A stretch of DNA of 64,000 bases from Halocynthiibacter sp049608145 (GTDB taxonomy: Bacteria > Pseudomonadota > Alphaproteobacteria > Rhodobacterales > Rhodobacteraceae). The stretch is taken from contig NZ_JBMYXF010000011.1 in assembly GCF_049608145.1 (NCBI RefSeq), forward strand, positions 1-64,000. The letters are read 5' to 3'. The notes under the pieces are model-generated. The model saw only the letters and a program-made list of their open reading frames with translations. It was not told where the DNA came from and searched no databases. Both the position numbers and the translations under genes were made by a program. Every line of letters starts with the position of its first letter. Within the stretch, counting starts at the first letter, position 1. This document shows positions 9,183 to 18,236 of this stretch, in pieces.

Positions 9183-9214
9183 CTGTGGATATTTCCCTCA
9201 GATCAGTGTCCCAA

Positions 9215-10885
9215 TTAGTGAGAGTGACTGCGATCCCATTCTTCCTGCTTTGGCAGGATTTCGAATGTGTGCTCGGGCGGCGGGGATGGCAATGTCCATT
9301 CCAGCGTATCCGCATATTCGTTCCAATAGTTCGCTTTGGTTTCTTTCTTACCCCAGAGCAGTGAATAGAACATCACGCCGATGAAGAAGAGGAAGGATGC
9401 GAAGGACAGATATGCACCATAAGATGAGATTTCGTTCCAGTAAGCGAAAGCTTCTGGGTAGTCGATGTAACGACGTGGCATGCCCTGTCGACCCAAGAAG
9501 TGCTGTGGGAAGAAGGTCAGGTTGGCACCGACAAACATCATCCAGAAATGCAGTTTACCTGCCCATTCAGGATACTGACGGCCGGACATTTTACCGAAGT
9601 AAAAGTAGATGCCTGCGAAGATACAGAAGATCGCACCCAGCGACATAACATAGTGGAAGTGTGCAACCACATAGTAAGTGTCGTGATAGATACGGTCGAT
9701 GCCTGCTTGGGACAGAACCACACCGGTTACACCACCAACGGTGAACAGGAAGAGGAAACCGAACGCCCAAAGCATAGGTGTTTTGAACTCAATCGAGCCG
9801 CCCCACATGGTCGCGATCCAAGAGAAGATCTTAACGCCAGTCGGCACCGCGATCACCATGGTGGCCATCATAAAGTAGGACTGCTGCGACAGGGACATAC
9901 CAACCGTATACATGTGGTGTGCCCAAACAACGAAGCCCAGAACGCCGATTGCGATCAACGCCCAAACCATTGGCAGATACCCGAACACAGGCTTGCGCGC
10001 GAAAGTCGCAATCACGTGGCTGATGATACCAAAGCCAGGCAGAATGATGATGTACACTTCTGGGTGACCAAAGAACCACAGGATGTGCTGGTACAAGATC
10101 GGATCACCACCGCCGCCAGGCTGGAAGAAGGATGTGCCGAAGTTGCGGTCCATCAAAAGCATGGTGATCGCGCCGGCCAGAACAGGCAGGGACAGAAGGA
10201 TCAACCAAGCTGTGACAAAGATTGACCATGCAAACAGTGGAACCTTGAACATTGTCATGCCAGGGGCGCGCATGTTCAGGAAGGTTGTGATCATGTTGAT
10301 CGCACCAAGGATAGATGACGCACCAGAGACGTGAACCGCGAAAATCGCGAGGTCCATGGAATAGCCGCCTTCAGATGTGGACAGTGGTGGGTACAGAACC
10401 CAACCCACACCAGACCCCAATTGGCTGTTGCCACCAGGGGACAGCAGGGATGCCACACCAAGGGAAACACCGGCAATATACAGCCAGAAAGACAGGTTGT
10501 TCATCCGTGGGAACGCCATGTCAGGCGCGCCGATTTGCAATGGCATAAAGTAGTTACCAAAGCCGCCAAACAGCGCCGGAATAACCACGAAGAACATCAT
10601 CAACACACCATGATAGGTGATCATAACGTTCCAAAGGTGACCGTTTGGTGTACAGACTTCGCCGGACGCGAAGAAACGTGCGCCTTCAAGACACATGTAC
10701 TGAACACCTGGTTCCTGAAGTTCCATCCGCATGTAAACGGTGAAAATAACGGAAATCAGACCGACCAACGCCGCAGCGATCAGGTACAGGATGCCGATGT
10801 CCTTGTGGTTTGTTGACATGAACCAACGGGTGATGAAATCACGCTCGTCATGGTGCTCGTCGCCGTGAATGGCTGCGTCTGCCAT
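9215..10885 (-). CDS. ctaD: Cytochrome c oxidase subunit I (aa3 type)
   Basis: A 556-residue heme-copper oxidase catalytic subunit, nearly the same length as the Paracoccus denitrificans protein. It shows the low-spin heme a ligand in MITYHGVLMM (H92), the D-channel loop GNYFMPLQIGAPDMAFPRMN, the CuB ligand and cross-linked Tyr in GHPEVY, WAHHMYT (CuB His pair), the K-channel Lys in PTGVKIFSWIATMWGG, and VAHFHYVMS (heme a3 and a ligands). Twelve membrane helices fit the family. ATG 10885 follows GGGGAG; the frame runs 16 codons further up with no ribosome site. It reduces oxygen to water and pumps protons in the inner membrane. Confidence 0.97.
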   Translation of the reverse strand: MADAAIHGDEHHDERDFITRWFMSTNHKDIGILYLIAAALVGLISVIFTVYMRMELQEPGVQYMCLEGARFFASGEVCTPNGHLWNVMITYHGVLMMFFVVIPALFGGFGNYFMPLQIGAPDMAFPRMNNLSFWLYIAGVSLGVASLLSPGGNSQLGSGVGWVLYPPLSTSEGGYSMDLAIFAVHVSGASSILGAINMITTFLNMRAPGMTMFKVPLFAWSIFVTAWLILLSLPVLAGAITMLLMDRNFGTSFFQPGGGGDPILYQHILWFFGHPEVYIIILPGFGIISHVIATFARKPVFGYLPMVWALIAIGVLGFVVWAHHMYTVGMSLSQQSYFMMATMVIAVPTGVKIFSWIATMWGGSIEFKTPMLWAFGFLFLFTVGGVTGVVLSQAGIDRIYHDTYYVVAHFHYVMSLGAIFCIFAGIYFYFGKMSGRQYPEWAGKLHFWMMFVGANLTFFPQHFLGRQGMPRRYIDYPEAFAYWNEISSYGAYLSFASFLFFIGVMFYSLLWGKKETKANYWNEYADTLEWTLPSPPPEHTFEILPKQEEWDRSHSH

Positions 10886-11375
10886 GCGGAGTCTCCCCAA
10901 AAATCTTCGTTGCAGCACGGACACCCGGCCCAAAAGCGGACAAAGTTCACCCGTGCATTTGAAACTGTCTTAGAGATAATCGTGCAGGGTCGCAACGATG
11001 CAGAGCGTCGCAATTGCGAATTTCATTGAAAAATATGCATGGCGGTGCCGGATTTCAACGCTTGGGCCGGGAAAGCCTGCCTGGGCAGGGGGTGTTGCGG
11101 GGCCTAGGCTTGTCTGGCAAAGGGCTGTCCGGATCAGTGATTCCGTCACCGCATGTTTCGGGGGCGGGGGGCATTGGGAAGGAACCTGGAATGAAAACGC
11201 CCGGTTTACCCGTTCAAGGTTCCCTTAATGGTGGCCTTTCAATGGCTCTGGCATTCTGATGCCTATCAGGCAGTAAAACACCCGCGCACAGATGTGATCC
11301 CGCCCAGCCTGTTTCAGGGCGATGCACCGGGCTATATGTCCCGCCACCTTTTCGCGACTTGCGGGCCGCGTGATG
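10886..11375. other. Intergenic region upstream of ctaD
   Basis: 490 bp with no convincing gene. The ctaD promoter must lie here. A 7-bp inverted repeat (GGAACCT 11181-11187, AGGTTCC 11217-11223) is visible in the middle. Open frames on both strands here have poor codon use and no ribosome sites. Confidence 0.5.
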
Positions 11376-13388
11376 TTACCGGATGCAAACCCATTGGCAG
11401 ATATACCAATAGGGTGTCTGCCGGGCGGCGTCTGTTTCGGGAAAGCGTTTGTGCAACAGGCGAAAGGCAACCTGACCCAGAGGTCGCCCTTCCATATTCC
11501 CGGTTTTCATGCGTCTGGCTTGCCAAATGACATTGCGCAAATCTGCTGCAAGGGCTTCATCATTGGCCCATAAGCGATTGACGATGTTTGATGTTTTTCT
11601 TTGGGCGTTCAGGATGATTTCGTGTCCGATGCGGTTTGACAGGCCTGTTTCAGGGCCAAGACGGGAAATTTCATCCCAGGCGGCAAAACCTGAAATTCCC
11701 GCAGGGTTGTCTTCGATATCGGCCTGGTGATGCGGCAATAAACCTGTCGCAGGACGTATGATTGCATATCCACGCTGTTGCTGACGGCGTTGCGGAGAAT
11801 GTCGTAAAACCGGTGACTGTGTCAGCCAGCGATCCAAGTCGTTGCGCAATTCTTCCCCAATGCGCAGGGGCAGTGGCAGATCGGGTGTCGTGCGACGGTG
11901 AGCCCATGTTTCTGGGGACTGATTTCTTCCATACCAACCCTCCCATTGATGCCAAATACCCAGTCTCAAACTAGGATGGGGTAACAGTTGTGCGACTTGG
12001 GTAAGCTGCCATTCAAGGGGGGCACTGGACTGCAGGGGGGCAGTAAGTTGGAATCTTTCGTCTTCTGACCAGAGCTCTGCCAGCCTTGGAATAAGATCTA
12101 GGGCTTCTTCATCACGTTTCAACGCATAAAGCCGCAGAAAGGCAACTTGGAGGATGTTGCGTTGTTCACCTGGAAAATCTGTCCGGCTGGCACTGAAACG
12201 AACCAGATCATCAACAGATAGGACGTTCAGCAGGCGCCAAGTGGTTGAATGCAGCGGCACGCCGGCGTGTATATCGATCAGTTCCTGAATGTCGTTGGCC
12301 CGGTAGCTGCGCCCCGCATTCAGCCAGCTAGCAAATGAGGTTTCTGACCTTTCGTGGGGAAATCCCTGATTGGTGGCGAGGCTTTGCAAAGCCTGCAGGT
12401 TGCTTTCCGCGTTGTCCCCCCTGCGCGGGTTAGAAATAAGGTATTGCGCCTGGTGAACTGCCGCGATGTCGCGCATGTGATCTGGAAGAAGATCCATGTT
12501 TTTAGGCGTTTCCCCTGAATATGTTGACAATCGCAACTGCTCTAGTCTGGCGATGGCCCAGGCCGTGTATTCATCCTCGCTGGCATTGCAGCTTTCAACG
12601 GCTTTCCCAAGGGTGTCTTGATGTTCTCTTAAGGCCGTAATCTGATGGGCGACGTCTTCGGAAACATGATCGCGCAGATAGTTGTAACCGGCCCGATTGA
12701 CCCATGCCGCAACAAACCAGGTCAGTTGACCGTTGTCAGAAAACATCTGCAACGCGTGTCGCCAGACCCGGTGATTGGATGCCATAGAAGATGGCCCATG
12801 CCGTGACCGTATGTGCCAATCATTGTCAGAATGCACCGATGCATTCTGCACCGTCAGCAACCAGTTTAAAGCATCATCAAAGGCATAGCGCGCAATCACC
12901 CTTTCGACGGCCGACAAGCCTAGGGCATCCGGCGTCAGCCACCAGCCGGGCCATGGTCCAGACGGCGACAGATTGTTCAGAATGATTTCGGGGTCCGTTT
13001 TCGTCGTTTCCGTGTCGCGCTGGAAATCCGGATCTGAAATTCGGGGCAGGTTGCGCATTAGGGCAAGGGAGGCCCCTTTTGCAGCGGACTGGCCGTATCT
13101 TGATAGATAGGCCGGATCTGTAAAGCTACGCTGATTTTGCCAGCCATGTGGTGCTGTCATGCCTGCGTCTGGCAATCCGGATAGAAGACGATAAATTTCA
13201 AGGCTGCCGCCGACGCTGCCATTGTAATACCCACCAGAGTATAATGTGCCATAGCGGCTGTAGGTTTGATCCAGCAGATGCTGTGCACGCTGGTATTGAC
13301 CGTCACAGTGATCGGCAAAAGCTGCCGTGGCCAGGAAAGAAGATGTGGCTGTAAGAACCGCAATGTTTATAAAGAATTTTCGGATCAT
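11376..13388 (-). CDS. Large secreted protein of unknown function
   Basis: 670 residues starting with a signal peptide (MIRKFFINIAVLTATSSFLA, cleavage near TAAFA-D). The mature part is rich in Trp, Leu and Arg and appears all-helical, with repeated helical hairpins suggestive of a TPR- or SEL1-like solenoid, although no consensus repeat can be aligned by eye. Two cysteines near the mature N-terminus and mid-chain could pair. ATG 13388 is preferred over 13430 because the latter lies on the terminator of the upstream cytochrome gene. Its substrate or partner is unknown; the periplasm is the likely location. Confidence 0.7.
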   Translation of the reverse strand: MIRKFFINIAVLTATSSFLATAAFADHCDGQYQRAQHLLDQTYSRYGTLYSGGYYNGSVGGSLEIYRLLSGLPDAGMTAPHGWQNQRSFTDPAYLSRYGQSAAKGASLALMRNLPRISDPDFQRDTETTKTDPEIILNNLSPSGPWPGWWLTPDALGLSAVERVIARYAFDDALNWLLTVQNASVHSDNDWHIRSRHGPSSMASNHRVWRHALQMFSDNGQLTWFVAAWVNRAGYNYLRDHVSEDVAHQITALREHQDTLGKAVESCNASEDEYTAWAIARLEQLRLSTYSGETPKNMDLLPDHMRDIAAVHQAQYLISNPRRGDNAESNLQALQSLATNQGFPHERSETSFASWLNAGRSYRANDIQELIDIHAGVPLHSTTWRLLNVLSVDDLVRFSASRTDFPGEQRNILQVAFLRLYALKRDEEALDLIPRLAELWSEDERFQLTAPLQSSAPLEWQLTQVAQLLPHPSLRLGIWHQWEGWYGRNQSPETWAHRRTTPDLPLPLRIGEELRNDLDRWLTQSPVLRHSPQRRQQQRGYAIIRPATGLLPHHQADIEDNPAGISGFAAWDEISRLGPETGLSNRIGHEIILNAQRKTSNIVNRLWANDEALAADLRNVIWQARRMKTGNMEGRPLGQVAFRLLHKRFPETDAARQTPYWYICQWVCIR

Positions 13389-13430
13389 AGCTGTGCCATA
13401 AGAGCGCGGAATATTTTCGCAGTATGACAT

Positions 13431-13456
13431 AGAAAACCCGGCCGTAAAGGCCGGGT
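13431..13456 (-). terminator. Rho-independent terminator after the cytochrome c gene
   Basis: ACCCGGCC and GGCCGGGT (8-bp perfect stem, 5-nt loop) are followed on the minus strand by TTTTCT, 26 nt after the cytochrome stop codon. Confidence 0.85.
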
Positions 13457-13482
13457 CCTGGATGTTGTTTCAGAAGGTCGCT

Positions 13483-13956
13483 TTATTCGCTTGGGGCGGC
13501 TTCTTCGGTTGCTTCGGCTTCTGTCTCAGCGTTTTCTGCTGGGGCAGGGCTGTGGCTGGCAAGGAAGGCGGCCAGATCTGCGCCGGCATCACCGAAACGT
13601 TGTGGGGCCATTGGGGACCGCAGGCTGTCGTCGCCATTCAGTTCACGCAGGAAGTTTGTCGGGTGTTCCGCATAGGTCAGGATGTTTTCCTGATCCCAGA
13701 CCAAACCGGCTTCTGCAGCAGTTTTGATACCATCCGAATAACGGAAGCCTTCAACAGAGGCCGCAGGTTGACCGATTACGCCATACAAGTTTGGCCCGGT
13801 ACGCCCGCCACGGACGATGACATTATCGCCATCCGCAATGGCATGGCAGGATTTGCAGCGGTTAAAGGCGCGTTCACCTTTTGCAGCATCACCTTCAGCA
13901 AAAGCCGTCAGCGGGGCGAGGGCAAGAGCTGCCGTCAGAAAAATAGTGCGGTTCAT
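13483..13956 (-). CDS. Class I cytochrome c, c550-like
   Basis: 157 residues: signal peptide (1-20), heme motif CKSCH (34-38), and a core close to Paracoccus cytochrome c550 (GDAAKGERAFNRCKSCH; GGRTGPNLYGV). A Met in SPMAPQRF is the likely second axial ligand. An acidic, alanine-rich C-terminal tail is typical of the c550 group. It is a soluble periplasmic electron carrier, probably feeding the aa3 oxidase encoded nearby. The ribosome site GAGG sits 6 nt before ATG. Confidence 0.88.
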   Translation of the reverse strand: MNRTIFLTAALALAPLTAFAEGDAAKGERAFNRCKSCHAIADGDNVIVRGGRTGPNLYGVIGQPAASVEGFRYSDGIKTAAEAGLVWDQENILTYAEHPTNFLRELNGDDSLRSPMAPQRFGDAGADLAAFLASHSPAPAENAETEAEATEEAAPSE

Positions 13957-14167
13957 GATTGCCTCTTCAGTAGTACATTACACGCGTTCCCGTTACTATA
14001 TGGCAGCTCTTGTCGAAGTGTTACCGTGCTATTGTCGCAGGGCTACAGCTGGCGAATTATGGCCGTGGTGTTGCTCTTGCATGACACTTATGTAGTATTA
14101 TTATACTCAGTTCGAGGTCGCGGGTATTCGAAGTAACAGGTTTTTATACGGTACAGGAGAGAATTAG

Positions 14168-14875
14168 ATGAAATTGATAAAAGCTGCACTTGTCGTTGGC
14201 TGTGCATGCGTTGGAGGGACCACATCCCTAATGGCGCAGGAATTCACGGGCGCAGAAGTGTTTATTGGTGGATTGATCGAAGATGGAACCGGATTCAGCG
14301 AGGTGACCGATATTTATGGCGCTTCTGTTGAGCTCAGTTTCGGGCGCTTCGGAATCCAAGGGGATGTGAGCAATCGAAATTTTGAGATCGGTGATAATAT
14401 CCCATCTTGGGGCTTGCATGGGATTTATGCGGCTACAGATGAGTTGAAGCTGGGTTTGCACTATGGGGAAGAGACCTGGAGTGGTCAGCGTTATTCTAAC
14501 ATAGGTGCTGAGCTGGCGTGGGATCGCGGACCATGGGGGCTTGAAGCTTGGGTTACACGAGATTCCGGGATTGATGTGGATTGGCTTTCTGTGGTGAGCG
14601 CGGCCAAGGCGACATATAGCTTCAATGAGGCCTTCTCGCTGCATGGGAAAATCGCGTTTTCAGGTGGTGATAATAATACCCGATATTATGGTGTCGGAGG
14701 AAGTTGGCAGCATGATTCAGGCCTATTTGTTCGGCTGGATGCTGGGCACTTTGACTACTCAAGACGAAATAAAAGTGTAGATGTTTACGCGCTGCGGGTG
14801 GGCTATGAATTTGGTAACGGTGTCAGTTTCAATCACCGTAATTCCAATGAAAGCTTGTCTGGATACGGCAATTGA
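14168..14875 (+). CDS. Porin-like outer-membrane beta-barrel protein
   Basis: 235 residues with a signal peptide (1-23, ends LMAQ) and regularly alternating amphipathic strands rich in Gly, Tyr, Trp and Asp (LGLHYGEETW, YYGVGGSWQHD, YALRVGYEFGNGVSFNHR), which fits an 8-12 strand outer-membrane barrel. Similar short porin-like proteins are common in Rhodobacterales; the solute is unknown. AGGAGAG precedes the ATG. It ends convergently with lipB at a shared hairpin. Confidence 0.65.
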   Translation: MKLIKAALVVGCACVGGTTSLMAQEFTGAEVFIGGLIEDGTGFSEVTDIYGASVELSFGRFGIQGDVSNRNFEIGDNIPSWGLHGIYAATDELKLGLHYGEETWSGQRYSNIGAELAWDRGPWGLEAWVTRDSGIDVDWLSVVSAAKATYSFNEAFSLHGKIAFSGGDNNTRYYGVGGSWQHDSGLFVRLDAGHFDYSRRNKSVDVYALRVGYEFGNGVSFNHRNSNESLSGYGN

Positions 14876-14883
14876 TCCAAAGG

Positions 14884-14909
14884 GCAGGCGGCTTACTCCG
14901 CCTGCGTTT
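14884..14909. terminator. Bidirectional terminator between the barrel gene and lipB
   Basis: GCAGGCGG (14884-14891) and CCGCCTGC (14898-14905) form a perfect 8-bp stem followed by GTTT on the plus strand. The stem overlaps the last codons and stop of lipB. Confidence 0.65.
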
Positions 14910-15552
14910 CAAATAGGTCCATAAAGCAACGTTTTAGGGCCACATCCACATCATCCATCGTCACGGGGAGGCCAAGATCCACAAGGCTTGTAACGCCATG
15001 TTCCGTGATGCCACAGGGGACAATACCACTGAAATGCTCTAGGTCGGGTTCCACATTGATCGAAATTCCGTGAAAGCTGATCCATTTGCGCAGACGTACA
15101 CCAATGGCTGCGATTTTGTCTTCTTGCAGTGCGCCTGTGACTGTCAGTGGTTTGTCATCTCGCTGCACCCAGACACCAACGCGCCCGTCGCGTTGTTCCC
15201 CTTTGACGTTGAATTCGGCAAGGGTTGCGATCACCCAATCCTCTAGCTGTTGAACAAACTTACGCACATCGCGCCCACGTTTCGTCAGATCTAGCATAAC
15301 ATAGGCCACGCGTTGCCCCGGGCCATGATAGGTATATTGGCCACCACGCGGGCTGTCATACACGGGAAAGCGATCTGGATCGGTGAGATCATCGATATTG
15401 GCAGAGGTTCCAGCTGTATAAAGCGGGGGATGTTCCAGCAGCCAGATTGCCTCTTCGGCCTCACCTGCTGCAATTTGGGCAACCCGGTTTTCCATTTCCT
15501 GACAGGCGGTTTCATAATCCACCAGCCCGGAAGAAATAATCCATTCCACCAT
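14893..15552 (-). CDS. lipB: Octanoyl-[acyl-carrier-protein]:protein N-octanoyltransferase
   Basis: A 219-residue LipB that moves octanoyl from ACP to lipoyl domains, the first step of lipoate cofactor assembly. It shows RGGQYTYHGPGQ (active-site loop, 69-80), the catalytic Lys in DKIAAIGVR (K146) and the acyl-carrying Cys in GIVPCGI (C180). Length and motifs are complete. It is followed on the opposite strand by the tRNA-Leu gene that serves as the island's insertion target. Confidence 0.95.
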   Translation of the reverse strand: MVEWIISSGLVDYETACQEMENRVAQIAAGEAEEAIWLLEHPPLYTAGTSANIDDLTDPDRFPVYDSPRGGQYTYHGPGQRVAYVMLDLTKRGRDVRKFVQQLEDWVIATLAEFNVKGEQRDGRVGVWVQRDDKPLTVTGALQEDKIAAIGVRLRKWISFHGISINVEPDLEHFSGIVPCGITEHGVTSLVDLGLPVTMDDVDVALKRCFMDLFETQAE

Positions 15553-15748
15553 GTCCTTGCCCCTTGTATCTGTCGCAAGGTCTTTTCTAACGGGCGAAAA
15601 GCAGAATGACCATGGGGGGAAATGGGGGAGGGGGTAGCATCATCTGAGCGTATCCCAGGCGCCAGAATTTTTTATATTCAGGTGTTTTTTCCTCTTCCCT
15701 TCCCGGTAAGGCCCAGCTATGAAGCGCGCACAGACTACCTGATCACGT

Positions 15749-15835
15749 GCGGTCGTGGCGGAATTGGTAGACGCGCAGCGTTGAGGTCGCTGTGGGGTAA
15801 CACCCGTGGAGGTTCGAGTCCTCTCGACCGCACCA
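15749..15835 (+). tRNA. tRNA-Leu (anticodon GAG)
   Basis: Acceptor stem GCGGTCG/CGACCGC, anticodon arm CAGCG-TTGAGGT-CGCTG (anticodon GAG), a long class II variable arm (GTGGGGTAACACCCGT) and T-loop TTCGAGT are all present. CCA is encoded at 15833-15835. The 3' end is duplicated at 61889-61902. Confidence 0.95.
15822..15835 (+). other. Putative attL core
   Basis: The last 14 bases of the tRNA (TCTCGACCGCACCA) are repeated exactly at 61889-61902. The match stops exactly at the CCA end, so integration leaves the tRNA intact. Confidence 0.75.
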
Positions 15836-15995
15836 GAGTATCACTAAGAAACACACACTAAGCTATATTTTACTGTGTGTTTGCTAGGTTTTTCACCTTG
15901 GAACATATGCGAACACACATAGAACAATACGTGAAGTTGTGTTTCAATTACGACTGAATTACGATTTACGATGACATCGTAATCAGGATTCTAGC

Positions 15996-16964
15996 GTGGC
16001 CACATTCAAAAAGCTTACATCGGGGAAGTGGCAAGCACAAATTGCGCGGGCTGGGGTTCGCCGTGCGAAGAGTTTCCCGACAAAATCAGCCGCCAAAGAT
16101 TGGGCTGCTAGGCAAGAATATCAGATTTCAGAGGGAACTGACAGGCAGGTCGCGTCCGGTAGGCTTTGGGATTTGTTTGATCGATATGCACGGGAGGTGT
16201 CACCAAAGCGTAAAGGCGCAAGATGGGAAATCGTTCGTTTGGAGCGATTGAAGGGTGAGGATATTGCTAAAAATTCGTTGGCAGAATTGTCACCTCTGAT
16301 CTTTTCTAAGTGGCGAGACATGCGGCTGGGTGAGGTTTCGCCGGGATCTGTGATCCGGGAAATGAACTTGATGTCTGCGGTGCTAACTGTGGCTCGTAAG
16401 GAGTGGGGGTTGATTTCTGTCAATCCGCTTTCTGATGTGCGCAAGCCAGCCAAGCCGCGCCCGCGAGATCGCCTTTTGAAGCCCGGCGAATTGGATAAGT
16501 TGTTGGAGCAAGCTGGTTTTGATCTATCAAGGCAGATAGGTCGCGCCGTTCATGCGTTTCGTTTTGCAATAGAAACCGGAATGAGGGCTGGGGAAATATT
16601 GAGCCTGACCTCTGAATTGGTCGATCTTGAGAAGCGTGTGGCAACTTTGACCGATACTAAAAACGGCACTGCGCGAAAGGTGCCTTTGTCGAATGCGGCT
16701 GTTGAGCTTTTGAAGTTACTCCCGGACGCTCCGACTTACTTTGATTTGTCGTCAGCGAACCTTGATGCGCTGTTTCGACGGGCGCGTGATAACGCCAAGA
16801 TCGAAGGCCTTCGGTTTCATGATAGCCGCCATGAGGCGGTGACACGGTTATCTAGAAAACTCGATGTGTTAAGCCTTGCACGCATGATCGGCCACAAGGA
16901 TATCAAGATGCTGCAGGTCTATTATAATGAGAGCGCAGAAGATATTGCGAAGCGCTTAGATTAA
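15996..16964 (+). CDS. int: Phage tyrosine integrase
   Basis: A 322-residue site-specific recombinase. An N-terminal arm-binding region (1-45) and a SAM-like core-binding domain (about 55-150) precede the catalytic domain with R197 (TGMRAGE), K222 or K228, H275-x-x-R278 (FHDSRHE), H300 (MIGHKD) and nucleophile Y309. The start is GTG 15996. It is 160 bp from the tRNA target and presumably catalyses integration there and excision with the adjacent excisionase-like protein. Confidence 0.93.
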   Translation: MATFKKLTSGKWQAQIARAGVRRAKSFPTKSAAKDWAARQEYQISEGTDRQVASGRLWDLFDRYAREVSPKRKGARWEIVRLERLKGEDIAKNSLAELSPLIFSKWRDMRLGEVSPGSVIREMNLMSAVLTVARKEWGLISVNPLSDVRKPAKPRPRDRLLKPGELDKLLEQAGFDLSRQIGRAVHAFRFAIETGMRAGEILSLTSELVDLEKRVATLTDTKNGTARKVPLSNAAVELLKLLPDAPTYFDLSSANLDALFRRARDNAKIEGLRFHDSRHEAVTRLSRKLDVLSLARMIGHKDIKMLQVYYNESAEDIAKRLD

Positions 16965-17210
16965 GGCGCTTCGCGGAATCAGGATCTTGGATCCGGCACG
17001 TTGGCTGTCAATTTTCCCTTTGCTAACCCATTGCCGCACAGTGGCTTCTGTCACGCGTTTAACCTTCGCAGCTTCTGCGACAGTCAAGAGATCGCTGCTG
17101 TGTTCGCCGGTTAATGTGTCGACTTTCTCAGATAGCTCTAAAATTTTTGCCAAAAGCGGAGCGTTGGCCGCCATGACGGCTTCTTTCATTTCGTCTTGAA
17201 ATGCACTCAT
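16956..17210 (-). CDS. Excisionase-like helix-turn-helix protein
   Basis: 84 residues: a short N-terminal helix, then a MerR/AlpA-like winged helix (LLTVAEAAKVKRVTEATVRQWVSKGKIDSQR, then IPRSALI) of the HTH_17 excisionase type. It overlaps the integrase 3' end by 9 bp on the opposite strand, a usual place for a recombination directionality factor. It is the last gene of a leftward operon whose ATGA junctions suggest coupled translation. Confidence 0.7.
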   Translation of the reverse strand: MSAFQDEMKEAVMAANAPLLAKILELSEKVDTLTGEHSSDLLTVAEAAKVKRVTEATVRQWVSKGKIDSQRAGSKILIPRSALI

Positions 17211-17449
17211 CTTAATAGCTCCATTTCGTCATTGCCTTGGTGCTGTTTTGGTTCGAGCCTTTTCTGATCGTCCCATGGTGTTGCGGGCATTGTAACCGCT
17301 GTTCCGCGTTGGTGCCGTGACACAGCTTGCATTGATGCAAGTGTCGCGCCGGGTTTGCGTGGCTCTCTTGGCGGTCTGAGCGTGTGTTGCTTGGGCGTTC
17401 CTGATATCCGGTTCATAGGGCCGTTGAAAAGAATTGGTTTGTCAGTCAT
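17207..17449 (-). CDS. Phage early protein of unknown function
   Basis: 80 residues, basic and proline-rich, probably largely disordered. It is linked to the excisionase-like gene by a 4-bp ATGA overlap and overlaps the zinc-finger protein gene upstream by 8 bp. No family is recognised; the operon position is the only support besides codon use. Confidence 0.55.
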   Translation of the reverse strand: MTDKPILFNGPMNRISGTPKQHTLRPPREPRKPGATLASMQAVSRHQRGTAVTMPATPWDDQKRLEPKQHQGNDEMELLR

Positions 17450-17651
17450 TGGGGGTGCCCTTGTCTATGATTTCAAGGCTGAAACGAAAAGGTTCTGTTA
17501 CCTTGGTCAATATGGTGCGGGTTGTTTTGATTAGGACGCGGTGGCCGTCGCACTTGTTGCAGGGATTTTCGGCTGTCACGCCATCGAAATGACTTCGCGT
17601 CCTGTTAGCCCCGCTGCCCTTGCAGAGATCGCAAATGATATAGTCGTGCAT
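17442..17651 (-). CDS. Small zinc-finger protein (DnaJ-type CxxC pairs)
   Basis: 69 residues with two CxxC pairs (CDLCKGSG, C7/C10; CNKCDGHR, C31/C34) resembling half of the DnaJ zinc domain, followed by a basic beta-rich tail. It likely binds zinc and perhaps nucleic acid or a phage partner. It belongs to the leftward early operon. Confidence 0.6.
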   Translation of the reverse strand: MHDYIICDLCKGSGANRTRSHFDGVTAENPCNKCDGHRVLIKTTRTILTKVTEPFRFSLEIIDKGTPND

Positions 17652-17699
17652 GTTGCTTCCTCTGTTAAGCTTGTGGATGAGCGCGGGGCGATGGATTGC

Positions 17700-18236
17700 C
17701 TATGTGCTGGCCGGTTTTGAAATTTGTTGGCGCAGATCCTCTAGGTCAATGAAGTCATCTGCGCTGCGGCGTAACTGGTCTGAACAAAGGCTTCCGTTCT
17801 TAATGGTCGAGACCATGGTCACACGCGTGCCGCGCTCTTGCAGGGCCGTGATCAGAGGGGCAAAGTCAGCGTTGCCCGTTAGAATAACCACATGATCAAG
17901 GTGCTCAGCATGCTTAAGCGCATAGCAAGTCATCAAAACACTGGCATTTCCACGATACTGGATCTCACCATCGCTGCCTGTGAAGCTTCGTGTTTGGATG
18001 GTTTGTACGTCGAAGCCATTGTACTGCAACCAATCAAACGTTTTGCGCTGGGGGTTGAACTCGTCAGGGTCGTGATCATTGACTGTTGCAAAGTATTGGA
18101 CGCGATTTAGGCGACCTTTAGATGCGAATAGGTCTCGCAGGGCTTTGTAATCAATCCGCAAATCCATAGCGCGTACAGTTTGATAAAGGCTGTAGCCGTC
18201 AATAAACAAGCCTATGCGTTCGGTGTTGTAAAACAT
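17700..18236 (-). CDS. NYN-domain (LabA/DUF88) putative ribonuclease
   Basis: 178 residues. Strand-Asp motif LFIDGYSLY (D13), a middle acidic stretch (NDHDPDEF) and LTGNADFAPLITALQERG are the hallmarks of the NYN/PIN-like nuclease fold. ATG 18236 has AAGGA 7 nt upstream. An in-frame ATG at 18365 would add 43 residues but lies inside an operator and lacks a ribosome site. The role could be RNA cleavage in lysogeny or defence. Two repressor-type operators stand in its upstream region, so it is probably under phage repressor control. Confidence 0.75.
   Translation of the reverse strand: MFYNTERIGLFIDGYSLYQTVRAMDLRIDYKALRDLFASKGRLNRVQYFATVNDHDPDEFNPQRKTFDWLQYNGFDVQTIQTRSFTGSDGEIQYRGNASVLMTCYALKHAEHLDHVVILTGNADFAPLITALQERGTRVTMVSTIKNGSLCSDQLRRSADDFIDLEDLRQQISKPAST

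Noticed and set aside
10998..11259. Plus-strand frames upstream of ctaD
   Set aside because: Short, no ribosome site, and composition typical of noncoding DNA.
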